A stretch of DNA of 64,000 nucleotides from Roseivirga sp. BDSF3-8 (GTDB lineage Bacteria > Bacteroidota > Bacteroidia > Cytophagales > Cyclobacteriaceae). Below, piece by piece: positions 34,640 to 42,760 of the stretch. Below the pieces are notes generated by a model, which was given only the letters and a program-made list of their open reading frames with translations, ran no database searches and was not told the DNA's origin. The stretch covers positions 496,001 through 560,000 of the forward strand of contig NZ_JBGNFV010000001.1 in NCBI RefSeq assembly GCF_041449215.1. Direction: 5' to 3'. Both the position numbers and the translations under genes were made by a program. Position 1 is the first letter of the stretch, and every line of letters starts with the position of its first letter.

Positions 34640-36433
34640 CTACATTTTTTCAGGAACGGTGATGCCCATCAGCCCCATGGCCTTTTTGATCACCCGGCCG
34701 GTCATACCCGTAAGGGCTGTCCTGAACGCGCGCACCTTTTCGTCATCTGCCTGAAAAACAGAGTGCTCACTATAAAAGCGGTTATACTCTTTGGCCAGGT
34801 CATATACATACTGTGATATGGTGGCAGGGCTGTATTCTGCCGCTGCTTCCTCCACTTTTTCAGGAAATATGCTAAGCAATCTGATCACCTCCTGCTCAGC
34901 GGGCTGCAACTGATGGTAGTTCTTAATCAGTTCAGCATCGGCGGAGAGCCCTACCTGTGCGGCCTTACGGCCCAGGGCTGCTGTACGGGCATAAGTATAT
35001 TGTACAAAGGGGCCGGTGTGTCCATGAAAGTCAATACTTTCTTCCGGATTAAAGAGCATGCGTTTTTTAGGATCTACCTTGAGCAGGTAAAATTTGAGGG
35101 CAGCCATAGCCACCATCTCGTGCAGGTCTTTTTCCTGGTCTTCCGTAAAGTCCTTGATCTTTTCAGAGTCCTGCGTATACTCGGCAGCCGTACTCACCAT
35201 CTCACTCATGAGGTCGTCCGCATCCACTACCGTACCTTCGCGGGACTTCATTTTGCCCGAGGGCAGGTCTACCATGCCATAGCTCAGGTGGTAGAGGCCT
35301 TTGGCATAGGGGCGACCCAGTTTGTCCAGTATGGCAAACAGCACCTTAAAGTGATAGTCCTGCTCATTGCCTACTACGTAGATGGACTTTTTCATGCCAT
35401 GATCTTCATACTTCAGGTCAGCCGTACCCATGTCCTGCGTCATGTATACAGAGGTACCATCGCTGCGAAGTACCAGCTTGTTATCCAGCCCTTCCCCGGT
35501 GAGGTCACACCATACCGAGCCGTCATCTTTTTTGAAGAACACACCCTTTTCAAGGCCTTCTTCCACAATGTCCTTACCCAGCAGGTAGGTATCTGACTCA
35601 AAGTAGAACTTATCAAAAGCCACGCCCATACGGTCGTAGGTTTTAGAAAAGCCGTCCAGTACCCAGCCATTCATCTTCTTCCACAGGGCCACGGTATCCT
35701 CATCGCCCTCTTCCCACTGGCGCAGTATCTGCTGGGCCTCTTTCATAAGGGGCGCCTCCTTTTTGGCCTCCTCCTCATGCATGCCACCCTCCGTAAGGGT
35801 GTTTATTTCTTTTTTGTATTCTTTGTCGAAAATGACATAGTACTTCCCGATAAGGTGGTCGCCCTTCATGCCAGCAGATTCCGGCGTTTCGCCGTCACCA
35901 AACTTCTGGTAGGCCAGCATGGATTTGCAGATATGAATACCGCGGTCATTAACGAGGTTAGCCTTTACTACCTCGTAGCCGGCCTGCTCCAATATACGGG
36001 ACACAGAGTAGCCCAGGAAGTTATTACGCAGGTGTCCAAGGTGCAGGGGCTTGTTGGTATTGGGAGAAGAGTACTCTACCATTACCTTTTCGCCTTTGGC
36101 CTCCAGCTGGCCAAAGTCCTCACTAGTGTGCATTTCACTAAAGATCGTCGTCCAGACAGCAGGCTGAAGTAGGATATTCAGAAAGCCTTTAACCACATTA
36201 AAGCCGGCCACTATACCGGATTGATTTTCGGCCAGATGAGCGCCGATCAATTTTCCGGTTTCTTCAGGATTCTTTTTGCTGAGCCGCGCGTAAGGAAACG
36301 TCACAAAGGTGTGTGTCCCATCAAAGTCCTTACGGGTAGGCTGCAGTGAGATTTCGCTCGCAGGCAGGTCGGCATCAAACAGGTCTTTGAACGCCTGGCT
36401 TATGGCTTGTTGTAGTTGCGATGCTATGTTCAT
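34640..36433 (-). CDS. argS: Arginyl-tRNA synthetase
   Basis: A class I aminoacyl-tRNA synthetase of about 597 residues from the ATG at 36433 (MNIASQLQQAISQ); a longer frame from 36460 adds nine residues that are not family-like. An N-terminal Add1 domain (FVTFPYARLSKKNPEETG) precedes the catalytic domain with the HIGH-type motif SSPNTNKPLHLGHLRNN and the KMSK-equivalent SGKMKSREGT. The DALR-type anticodon domain at the end includes HTGPFVQYTYAR and YDLAKEYNRFYSEHSV. The enzyme charges tRNA-Arg with arginine. Genes for arginase and arginine decarboxylase follow nearby, giving an arginine-centred neighbourhood. Confidence 0.97.
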   Translation of the reverse strand: MNIASQLQQAISQAFKDLFDADLPASEISLQPTRKDFDGTHTFVTFPYARLSKKNPEETGKLIGAHLAENQSGIVAGFNVVKGFLNILLQPAVWTTIFSEMHTSEDFGQLEAKGEKVMVEYSSPNTNKPLHLGHLRNNFLGYSVSRILEQAGYEVVKANLVNDRGIHICKSMLAYQKFGDGETPESAGMKGDHLIGKYYVIFDKEYKKEINTLTEGGMHEEEAKKEAPLMKEAQQILRQWEEGDEDTVALWKKMNGWVLDGFSKTYDRMGVAFDKFYFESDTYLLGKDIVEEGLEKGVFFKKDDGSVWCDLTGEGLDNKLVLRSDGTSVYMTQDMGTADLKYEDHGMKKSIYVVGNEQDYHFKVLFAILDKLGRPYAKGLYHLSYGMVDLPSGKMKSREGTVVDADDLMSEMVSTAAEYTQDSEKIKDFTEDQEKDLHEMVAMAALKFYLLKVDPKKRMLFNPEESIDFHGHTGPFVQYTYARTAALGRKAAQVGLSADAELIKNYHQLQPAEQEVIRLLSIFPEKVEEAAAEYSPATISQYVYDLAKEYNRFYSEHSVFQADDEKVRAFRTALTGMTGRVIKKAMGLMGITVPEKM

Positions 36434-36470
36434 CTTGTGGTTACGCTTTGTGTATGACACAAAAATTATA

Positions 36471-36497
36471 AAGACAGGGACAAACCGTCCCTGTCTT
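36471..36497 (-). terminator. Terminator behind the arginase gene
   Basis: An 11-bp perfect stem, AAGACAGGGAC (36471-36481) with GTCCCTGTCTT (36487-36497), has a 5-base loop. Read leftwards it follows the arginase stop by about 43 bases and is followed by a T-rich stretch. Confidence 0.85.
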
Positions 36498-36539
36498 ATG
36501 TAAATTCTTTAATCTTCGGGTTGTTTAAAATCATGTTGC

Positions 36540-37502
36540 TCAGGCCTCTATGCTGGCTCTGGCTTCATAGCTTTTGGTCACTTCCTCCAGCACCTCAAAG
36601 GCATTTTCTGCCATGGCATTTTCAGTGTCCAGCGTAGGGTTCACTTCCACCATTTCCCAGCAAACGACCTTATCATTGGCCATCAGGAGGCTATTCAGTT
36701 CCTTGGCTTCGTTCAGGGTAAGTCCTCCGGGCACAGGCGTACCGGTACCACGGCTCACATCCGTATCCAGGCTATCCACATCAAAAGACACATAGATCAG
36801 GTCACAAGCAGCCAGGGCAGTAAGTGCGCGCGTAGCGGTTTCTTCCATTCCGATACTGCGTGCTTCCTGGGTTTTGATGACATTGATGCCATACTTTTCG
36901 ATCAAAGCAGACTCCGGCTTCTCAAAGTCTCTGAGCGCGATAAAAAAGATGTCTTCCAGGTTGATTTTGGGCTCTTCCACCCCAATACGCTTAATCTTAT
37001 CCCAGTACATCAGGGTATCTTCCTTAGGGTCGTTTACCTTAGACTCCAGGTTGTCGATCTTAGCAGCAGCAGCCAGGGGCATACCGTGCATGTTGCCGCT
37101 GGGTGTGGTAAAGGGCGTGTGCAGATCCGAGTGTGCATCTATCCAGATAACACCAAGCCGCTTATCGGGGTGAGCTTTTTTGATGCCAGCAATGGTACCG
37201 GCTGCGGTAGAGTGGTCGCCTGCAAGTACCAGTGGCATGTGACCGTTGCGGAGAGTGGTGAAGGTACTCTCGCAGACCCTGGTGAGCATGATAAGCACAC
37301 CGTCTATGTACTTGGCATTCGGATGTTTGAAGCCATCGAAAAGGATATCGTTCACATTTTCGACTTCCTCGCTCTCATAGCGACCGAAGTAATCTGAACC
37401 TTTATCCAGGCAGGCAGTTTTAATCGCATCTATACCGAGGCTTGCACCCCGCGTACCGGCAGCGATTTCGGATTTTACCTCAAGTATTTTTATTTTTTTC
37501 AT
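36540..37502 (-). CDS. rocF: Arginase (ureohydrolase family)
   Basis: A 320-residue binuclear manganese hydrolase that would cleave arginine to ornithine and urea. The metal ligands are in LAGDHSTAAG, WIDAHSDLHTP and SFDVDSLDTD, and the arginase-type substrate loop is TTPSGNMHGMPLA; EVNPTLD near the C-terminus carries the conserved Glu. These loops fit arginase better than agmatinase, although a neighbouring arginine decarboxylase means agmatinase activity cannot be excluded. The gene is divergently arranged to the decarboxylase across a 98-base gap, so both could respond to a shared control region. Confidence 0.87.
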   Translation of the reverse strand: MKKIKILEVKSEIAAGTRGASLGIDAIKTACLDKGSDYFGRYESEEVENVNDILFDGFKHPNAKYIDGVLIMLTRVCESTFTTLRNGHMPLVLAGDHSTAAGTIAGIKKAHPDKRLGVIWIDAHSDLHTPFTTPSGNMHGMPLAAAAKIDNLESKVNDPKEDTLMYWDKIKRIGVEEPKINLEDIFFIALRDFEKPESALIEKYGINVIKTQEARSIGMEETATRALTALAACDLIYVSFDVDSLDTDVSRGTGTPVPGGLTLNEAKELNSLLMANDKVVCWEMVEVNPTLDTENAMAENAFEVLEEVTKSYEARASIEA

Positions 37503-37600
37503 TTTGCAAAGATGTTATTTTCTATTGAATTTTGCTCGCCTTAAGGGGCTTTTGCGCATATTTCATGTAAGCCTGAATTTTTAACCTTGTAGTCCGTAAG

Positions 37601-38989
37601 ATGAAGAGTTACGACGACCTTATACGCCAGACTTTTTATTTCCCCACCCCCGAGTTCGATGTCCACCAGAATGAACTGCTATTCAACGGAGTCCCCCTCA
37701 TGGACATCGTTAAGGAGTATGGTTCACCATTAAAGATGACCTACCTGCCGAAGGTGGGCCAGAACATCCGAAACGCTCAGAGGATATTTAACAAAGCCAT
37801 ACAAAAGCTGGACTACCAAGGCAGCTACACCTACTGTTACTGCACCAAAAGCTCCCATTTCAGCTTTATCCTGAAAGAAGCCTTGCAAAACGATGTGCAT
37901 CTGGAAACCTCTTCCGGCTATGACGTCGAGATCATCAAAAAGCTATATGCTGATAACCTGATCAATAAACAGACGCTTATAGTATGTAACGGATTTAAGC
38001 GGCCTTTATACACAAAAAACATTTCTTATCTTATAAATGAGGGCTTTGAGAACTGCATTCCGGTGCTGGACCACCTTGAGGAACTCGACGCCTATGAGGC
38101 AGAGGCAAATAAGCCCTTTAATGTAGGCATACGGGTGGCAGCAGGGGAAGAGCCGAACTTTGGCTTCTACACCAGCCGCCTGGGCATCCGGTATAACGAC
38201 ATTACCTCATACTATAAGGAGGTGATCGCTAAGTCAAAAAAGGCGAAGCTCAAGCTGCTGCACTTCTTTATAAACACGGGCATACAGGACACTACCTACT
38301 ACTGGATGGAGCTGAACCGCTTCGTGGAGATGTACTGTGAACTACGCAAGATCAGCGATGACATAGACACGCTGGATATAGGCGGAGGCTTCCCTATTAA
38401 AACGGGCCTGCACTTTGAGTACGACTACGAATATATGGCCGAACAGATTGTAGCTAACATTAAAGAGATCTGCGACCAGAACGGGGTGCCTGTACCGAAT
38501 ATCGTGACGGAATTCGGCAGCTATACCGTAGGCGAAAGCGGTGCTACCATCTATAATGTAATGGGCCAGAAACTCCAAAACGATGTGGAGCTGTGGTATA
38601 TGATAGACGGCTCGTTTATCACGCACCTGCCGGACGCCTGGGGCCTGAACCAAAAGTACATACTGATGGCCCTGAACCAGTGGGATAAGCCCTACCACCG
38701 GGTAAACCTGGGGGGGCTCACCTGCGACAGCATGGACTACTACAATAGTGAAGCACACAGCTTTGAGGTGTTTATGCCGAAGATACCGAAAGATGACAAA
38801 CTGTACATCGGCTTTTTCCATACGGGTGCCTACCAGGAGTCACTCGGTGGCTATGGCGGCATACAGCACTGCCTGATACCTGCCCCTAAGCATGTACTGA
38901 TAGACCGCGACGAAAACGGAAATATCATCACGGAACTCTTTGCAGACGAACAGGACAGCGCCACCATGCTGAAAGTACTGGGCTACTAG
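37601..38989 (+). CDS. speA: Arginine decarboxylase, short Bacteroidetes type (fold III PLP enzyme)
   Basis: A 462-residue PLP-dependent decarboxylase. The PLP lysine is Lys83 in YCYCTKSSHF. The alanine-racemase-type barrel shows HLETSSGYDVEIIKKL, LLHFFINTGIQD and the glycine-rich phosphate loop LDIGGGFPIK, and a beta-domain near the C-terminus has the GGLTCDSMDYY motif with the active-site Cys-Asp of ornithine/arginine decarboxylases. It is shorter than the E. coli SpeA type (about 650 residues) but typical of Bacteroidetes homologues that make agmatine, the entry to spermidine synthesis. Next to arginase it sits at the branch between ornithine and agmatine. Confidence 0.88.
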   Translation: MKSYDDLIRQTFYFPTPEFDVHQNELLFNGVPLMDIVKEYGSPLKMTYLPKVGQNIRNAQRIFNKAIQKLDYQGSYTYCYCTKSSHFSFILKEALQNDVHLETSSGYDVEIIKKLYADNLINKQTLIVCNGFKRPLYTKNISYLINEGFENCIPVLDHLEELDAYEAEANKPFNVGIRVAAGEEPNFGFYTSRLGIRYNDITSYYKEVIAKSKKAKLKLLHFFINTGIQDTTYYWMELNRFVEMYCELRKISDDIDTLDIGGGFPIKTGLHFEYDYEYMAEQIVANIKEICDQNGVPVPNIVTEFGSYTVGESGATIYNVMGQKLQNDVELWYMIDGSFITHLPDAWGLNQKYILMALNQWDKPYHRVNLGGLTCDSMDYYNSEAHSFEVFMPKIPKDDKLYIGFFHTGAYQESLGGYGGIQHCLIPAPKHVLIDRDENGNIITELFADEQDSATMLKVLGY

Positions 38990-39043
38990 CACAGGTCTGG
39001 CATAAATTCCTTATTTTACATGGAACAATAATCATATTATACC

Positions 39044-39232
39044 ATGAAAAATAAGAAACTGAGAATCGAAGACCTTTCTGTAAAGAGTTTTATCACAGCG
39101 GCTAATGAGATCCGCGGCGGCCTGGCCAGGGTCATTTCCGAAGAGCAGGAAGTAAGCGGCGGAGGCGGCGGCTTCTGCGGCACTGAAGACGTAGGCTGCG
39201 AGGAGTCTAACCACAACTGCTTCGGCGCCTGA
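39044..39232 (+). CDS. SFIT-leader, Gly-rich, Cys-containing small peptide (possible RiPP precursor)
   Basis: A 62-residue peptide. The leader KKLRIEDLSVKSFIT resembles the KLNDLKxKSFVT leader of the three peptide genes downstream and of pinensin-type lanthipeptide precursors of Bacteroidetes. The C-terminal part has SGGGGGF at 38-44 and three Cys (45, 52, 59) with few Ser/Thr, so it differs from the other three cores. Possible cleavage sites are the RGG at 24-26 or the Gly run. A strong terminator follows 24 bases behind its stop, so it is a single-gene unit. No modification enzyme or transporter is nearby. The RiPP call is inference from the leader. Confidence 0.72.
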   Translation: MKNKKLRIEDLSVKSFITAANEIRGGLARVISEEQEVSGGGGGFCGTEDVGCEESNHNCFGA

Positions 39233-39255
39233 TACAACTCTTTCAAACTTATTAT

Positions 39256-39288
39256 AAGCCATCTGCTGCAAAGTAGATGGCTTTTTTA
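39256..39288 (+). terminator. Terminator after the SFIT-leader peptide gene
   Basis: AAGCCATCT (39256-39264) pairs with AGATGGCTT (39275-39283), giving a 9-bp stem followed by a T run. Its strength supports that the short upstream gene is really transcribed. Confidence 0.9.
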
Positions 39289-39292
39289 ATGG

Positions 39293-39975
39293 GTGAATGG
39301 GTGAATGATAGAGTAACAGAGTAATTGAATTACAGAATTATTGAATAGTAGTCATTGTACCGGAGCCGGCCGGCGGGGTATTAATGAGTGAATTTTTAAT
39401 GGGTGAATGATAGAGTAACAGAGTAATTGAATTACAGAATTATTGAATAGTAGTCATTGTAGCGGACCCGGCTGGCGGGGTATTAATGAGTGAATTTTGA
39501 ATGGGTGAATGATAGAGTAACAGAGTAATTGAATTACAGAATTATTGAATAGTAGTCATTGTACCGGATCCCGGCTGGAGGGGTATTAATGAGTGAATTT
39601 TGAATGGGTGAATGGGTGAATGATAGAGTAACAGAGTAATTGAATTACAGAATTATTGAATAGTAGTCATTGTACCGGATCCCGGCTGGAGGGGTATTAA
39701 TGAGTGAATTTTGAATGGGTGAATGATAGAGTAACAGAGTAATTGAATTACAGAATTATTGAATAATAGTAATTGTACCGGATCCCGGCTGGAGGGGTAT
39801 TAATGAGTGAATTTTGAATGGGTGAATGATAGAGTAACAGAGTAATTGAATTACAGAATTATTGAATAATAGTAATTGTACCGGATCCCGGCTGGAGGGG
39901 TATTAATGAGTGAATTTTGAATGGGTGAATGGGTGAATGATAGAGTAATAGAATTACTGATTTTTTTAATTACAG
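39293..39975. repeat. Seven tandem non-coding repeats of about 102-111 bp
   Basis: The phrase GATAGAGTAACAGAGTAATT recurs at 39307, 39409, 39511, 39622, 39725 and 39828, with a variant at 39939, so the period is 102-103 bp, and 111 where an 8-bp GTGAATGG unit is doubled. Each unit also has a GC-rich core near CCGGATCCCGGCTGG and the phrase TTAATGAGTGAATTT. Stop codons occur in all frames. The AT-rich part resembles the low-complexity spacers at 44040, 45540, 54800 and 56410. Confidence 0.92.
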
Positions 39976-40320
39976 AATCGTAGTCATTGGTAGTAATGAT
40001 GGTTTCGGGTGTAGTCCGGCTGGCAGGGTTTTTAGGAATGAATTGTGAATGACAGAATCAGAGAATATCAGATTCATTTATAAATAACCACATTCAATAA
40101 TCAGTGAAAAACACCGAAAAATCACCTCATAGTCGAATTATTTTAAATTCACAAATTTATTATCTAAGCAATATTTTTCTTTTGTGATTAAATGTTTAGA
40201 TACCAATAGATTGAGATAAAAATCAGTTTTTGGAAACAATATTTGTATAGAAATTGCTTTGTAATTGAAACGGCAAATCGTGAGATTCGCCACATCTGAA
40301 AAAACTAAAAATATTTCGAT
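39976..40320. other. AT-rich non-coding stretch before the second peptide gene
   Basis: The last decayed tandem-repeat traces (to about 40075) are followed by very AT-rich sequence with no supported gene. The promoter of the peptide gene at 40321 should be here. An open frame on the minus strand (40138-40503) overlaps the peptide gene and is not credible. Confidence 0.5.
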
Positions 40321-40485
40321 ATGAAGAAGATGAGACTGAACGACCTGAAACTGAGCAGTTTTGTAACAGGAATGGAAGCAAACATTTCTAAAACAGCTAA
40401 AGGTGGAGGAAAAACTGACCAGAACGACACTAACTGTTCTGCAGTGGATATCTGTCCTACCGCTCGTTGTACGGCTCTTTGCTAA
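40321..40485 (+). CDS. Pinensin-like lanthipeptide precursor peptide, copy 1
   Basis: A 54-residue peptide on the plus strand. The leader MKKMRLNDLKLSSFVTGMEA is followed by ISKTAKGG (Gly-Gly at 28-29) and a core with four Cys and several Ser/Thr: DTNCSAVDICP, then TARCTALC at the C-terminus. The leader type KLNDLKxxSFVT and a Cys/Thr core are what is known of Bacteroidetes class I lanthipeptide precursors such as pinensins, in which dehydrated Ser/Thr form thioether rings with Cys. The same core pattern occurs in the genes at 40682 and 42761. No LanB, LanC, protease or exporter gene is found in the window. Confidence 0.85.
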   Translation: MKKMRLNDLKLSSFVTGMEANISKTAKGGGKTDQNDTNCSAVDICPTARCTALC

Positions 40486-40681
40486 GACCCACAGTATAAT
40501 CATACAAGGGAGTAGGGTAAAATCTACGATCCCTATATTTCATGTCAAGCCCTGTTCGACTTAGCGGATGGCTTTACCTCATTATTAAAAGAGGCAAGCC
40601 AGACTCTATGGTCTATAGTCTTGTATACCGAGACAGAGCAGGTAATTCCTTGTTTTATTATAAACTAATAAATATACTATT

Positions 40682-40852
40682 ATGAAAAAGATGAAACTGA
40701 ATGAGCTGAAGCTCAAGAGCTTTGTAACACGTATGGATGTTAATGTTTCTAAAACTGCCAAAGGCGGAGCAGAAACTGACCTTCAGGATACTAACTGCTC
40801 TGCAGTAGATAAGTGTCCTTCAGGACGTGGTTGCACTATTGTTGAGTGCTAA
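40682..40852 (+). CDS. Pinensin-like lanthipeptide precursor peptide, copy 2
   Basis: A 56-residue peptide, 196 bases after copy 1 and in the same direction. Leader MKKMKLNELKLKSFVTRMDV, then SKTAKGG (Gly-Gly at 28-29) and the core with DTNCSAVDKCP, SGRGCTIVEC. It shares the leader and the NCSAVD core with copy 1 but differs in the second half, which is the pattern of a diversified precursor family. A perfect 10-bp-stem terminator lies 21 bases behind the stop. Function as a RiPP is inferred; the modification enzymes would have to be encoded elsewhere. Confidence 0.85.
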   Translation: MKKMKLNELKLKSFVTRMDVNVSKTAKGGAETDLQDTNCSAVDKCPSGRGCTIVEC

Positions 40853-40872
40853 TCATCCATTGATGATATCGG

Positions 40873-40904
40873 GCCACACAGAGATTTCTGTGTGGCTTTT
40901 TTTT
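40873..40904 (+). terminator. Terminator after lanthipeptide-like precursor copy 2
   Basis: GCCACACAGA (40873-40882) and TCTGTGTGGC (40887-40896) form a perfect 10-bp stem with a 4-base loop followed by eight T. Confidence 0.95.
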
Positions 40905-41868
40905 GCCACAACCGCTACTCACAATAAAAAGACTCTCGCCCGAGATAGCCCATAGCCGTCAAGTTAAAAGTAGAAGTACACTGAAATGATTACTCTCTTG
41001 CGATTTGCTGCATGTACCACCCCGAAAGTCGGACCTCTCCTATTCCCACAGGAGGGGAATTGGTGCTTGGCTTGACGGCTATGGTCCCAAAAGGGGACTC
41101 ACTTCTTATTAATTGATTTACAGTAATTTGTGTGCTTAACTTGACGGCTATACCTAAGGGAGGGGAATTATTTGTGCCTATCGCTGCAGAGTACGACATT
41201 TTTATAAGCTAATCATCAAAATTAGCATCGTAGGCCCTTAGCTTGACGGCTATGCCCTAAAACAGGGAAGGAGTTTCCGGCCTATGTCGGTTGGTTTTCT
41301 ATGACGCAGGAGGCCAGGTAAAAAAGTTTGGCCTCTGGTACATTTAGCCGACTATCTGCCAGGTACCCTTCCGTCCGCGAGGGGGCTGTGGTTGCAGCTA
41401 TGACATTTGTTTTTCAAATAGGCATATGATGGAGTGAAGCATTGCAGGCGCGGCCACCTTCCCTAAAACAGGGAAGGAGTTTCGGTCCCCGATGGGGGCT
41501 AGGCCGCAGGAATGGCGGTGTAGGTGGGAATAGGGCAAATTTTTCGCTTTTAAGCAGGAAGGTACATGAGGTGATCATATAGGATGGTTTGGGCGGTTGG
41601 CACATGGGTCTGTTCTCTATGTCCAGGAATAGTTATAAATAGGCGTGCGTGTAGGTAAGGGGCATATGCCTATAGGATACCCACGGGATACCCACAGGAT
41701 GGGCACGGGATAAGAAAGGGGCTGATATAAGATATATTATAGTTTGGGGTGTGTGGGGTTTATATGTATTGTCATTATATATACTGATAATCTTACCTGA
41801 AAAGAGGGGGTGTCTTGCTGCGGGTTACTTTTGACAGAAATATTCAGGTAATATAACGCTTCAACATA
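40905..41868. other. Non-coding region rich in dispersed repeats between precursor copy 2 and the orphan gene at 41869
   Basis: No gene is supported. The stretch holds four copies of the CTTGACGGCTAT element (listed separately), two CCCTAAAACAGGGAAGGAG hairpin-like phrases (near 41261 and 41462) and G-rich, low-information sequence up to the start at 41869. Many phrases recur elsewhere in the window, so this is an accumulation site for intergenic repeats. Confidence 0.7.
40951..41254. repeat. Cluster of four CTTGACGGCTATG-family repeats
   Basis: One inverted copy, CATAGCCGTCAAGTTAAAAG, lies at 40951-40970. Three direct copies follow: near 41063-41083 (CTTGGCTTGACGGCTATG), 41132-41151 (CTTAACTTGACGGCTAT) and 41237-41254 (CTTAGCTTGACGGCTATG). 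The copy at 41132 and one at 61066 share upstream sequence as well (AGTAATTTGTGTGCTTA). A weaker copy, CTTGACTTGACGTCTATG, is at 42646-42663. The same repeat bounds the 322-bp element inside the third CRISPR array. Confidence 0.88.
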
Positions 41869-42729
41869 ATGGCTGTCATAGAAAATAATCCATGGATAGA
41901 GGGTGCGCGAGGTATGGTGCGAGGTGCGATTGTGTACCGGCAGCGGGCGGGTAGGACGATTGTGTCTGCCCGGCCGGCAACATCATCGAAACCTCTGAGT
42001 GAAAAGCAAAAGGCGCATCACAGACGGTTCAGGGAGGCTACGGCGTATAGCAAGCGGGTGAAGGAGGATGATGGGCTGTTTGCGAAGTATGCGGCGGCAG
42101 CGGAGGGTTTTATCTCATGGCAGAACCTGGCGGTGAGGGACTATATGCATGCGCCGGTGGTGGAAAAGGTGGTAGCAGAGGGGTTTACGGGAACGGCGGG
42201 TGAGGTGCTGAAAGTATATGCGTCTGATGATTTTGGCATTTGTTCTTTGCGGGTGACGGTAATGGATGGAAGGGGTGCTGTATTGGAAAGGGGTGAGTGT
42301 GATGAGTTGATAGCGAATGAGGTGTATGCTTATAACCTTAAAGGTGATGTGGATCCAGTGAATGGGGTAAGGGTACGGGTGGAAGCGGCAGATGCAGCAG
42401 GAAATGTGACGGAATATGAGGAGGAGCTATATGCAGGGGGTGATGAAGATGTGAGCGGCTCGTCAGCTGATGGTGGGGGCGGTCCAGCGGGTAGGGCCGG
42501 GGAAAAGTTGGCTCAGACTAAGCGGCCCACTGAAAGGGAGATCCCGCCCCTGAATAAAAAAGTGTGTCACCTTTTTTATCCTATCCCCACCCGTCAGCTG
42601 ACGGGTGGGGAATGGCTAACATGCTATTTTTCAACTGCTTTCATTCTTGACTTGACGTCTATGCCAGATAGCCTCGCTGATATAGGTGGAAACCCGAAAA
42701 AGCGTATCTTTGCAGAGGTAGTTGCATGA
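41869..42729 (+). CDS. Bacteroidetes hypothetical protein with probable read-through C-terminus
   Basis: A 286-residue frame. The first about 190 residues resemble a Bacteroidetes family of unknown function with N-terminus NNPWIEGARGMVRGAIVYRQRAGRTIVSARP, a basic helical segment (SEKQKAHHRRFREA), NLAVRDYMHAPVVE and a beta-rich part (LKVYASDDFGICSLRVTV). The DNA here is unusually G-rich and uses GCG, CGG and GTG codons much more than neighbours. From about residue 225 the frame runs through a terminator-like hairpin, a 26-bp palindrome and a dispersed repeat, so the tail (LNKKVCHLFYPIPTRQLTGG onward) is probably non-native. Either a stop was lost or a frameshift extended the gene. Function unknown. 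Confidence 0.65.
   Translation: MAVIENNPWIEGARGMVRGAIVYRQRAGRTIVSARPATSSKPLSEKQKAHHRRFREATAYSKRVKEDDGLFAKYAAAAEGFISWQNLAVRDYMHAPVVEKVVAEGFTGTAGEVLKVYASDDFGICSLRVTVMDGRGAVLERGECDELIANEVYAYNLKGDVDPVNGVRVRVEAADAAGNVTEYEEELYAGGDEDVSGSSADGGGGPAGRAGEKLAQTKRPTEREIPPLNKKVCHLFYPIPTRQLTGGEWLTCYFSTAFILDLTSMPDSLADIGGNPKKRIFAEVVA
42585..42610. repeat. Perfect 26-bp palindrome inside the tail of the orphan gene
   Basis: CCCCACCCGTCAG is followed directly by its reverse complement, giving 13-bp arms without a loop. About 30 bases upstream (42556-42577) an AAAAAAG/CTTTTTT hairpin resembles a terminator. Both lie within the open frame at 41869-42729 and suggest that this DNA was once intergenic. Confidence 0.9.
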
Positions 42730-42760
42730 CTATCACTTTTTAACCATAAAGAAATACGTT

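Noticed and set aside
40138-40503. 121-residue minus-strand frame covering the first precursor peptide
   Set aside because: The plus-strand peptide shares leader and core with two other genes, while this frame has no signal or family feature.
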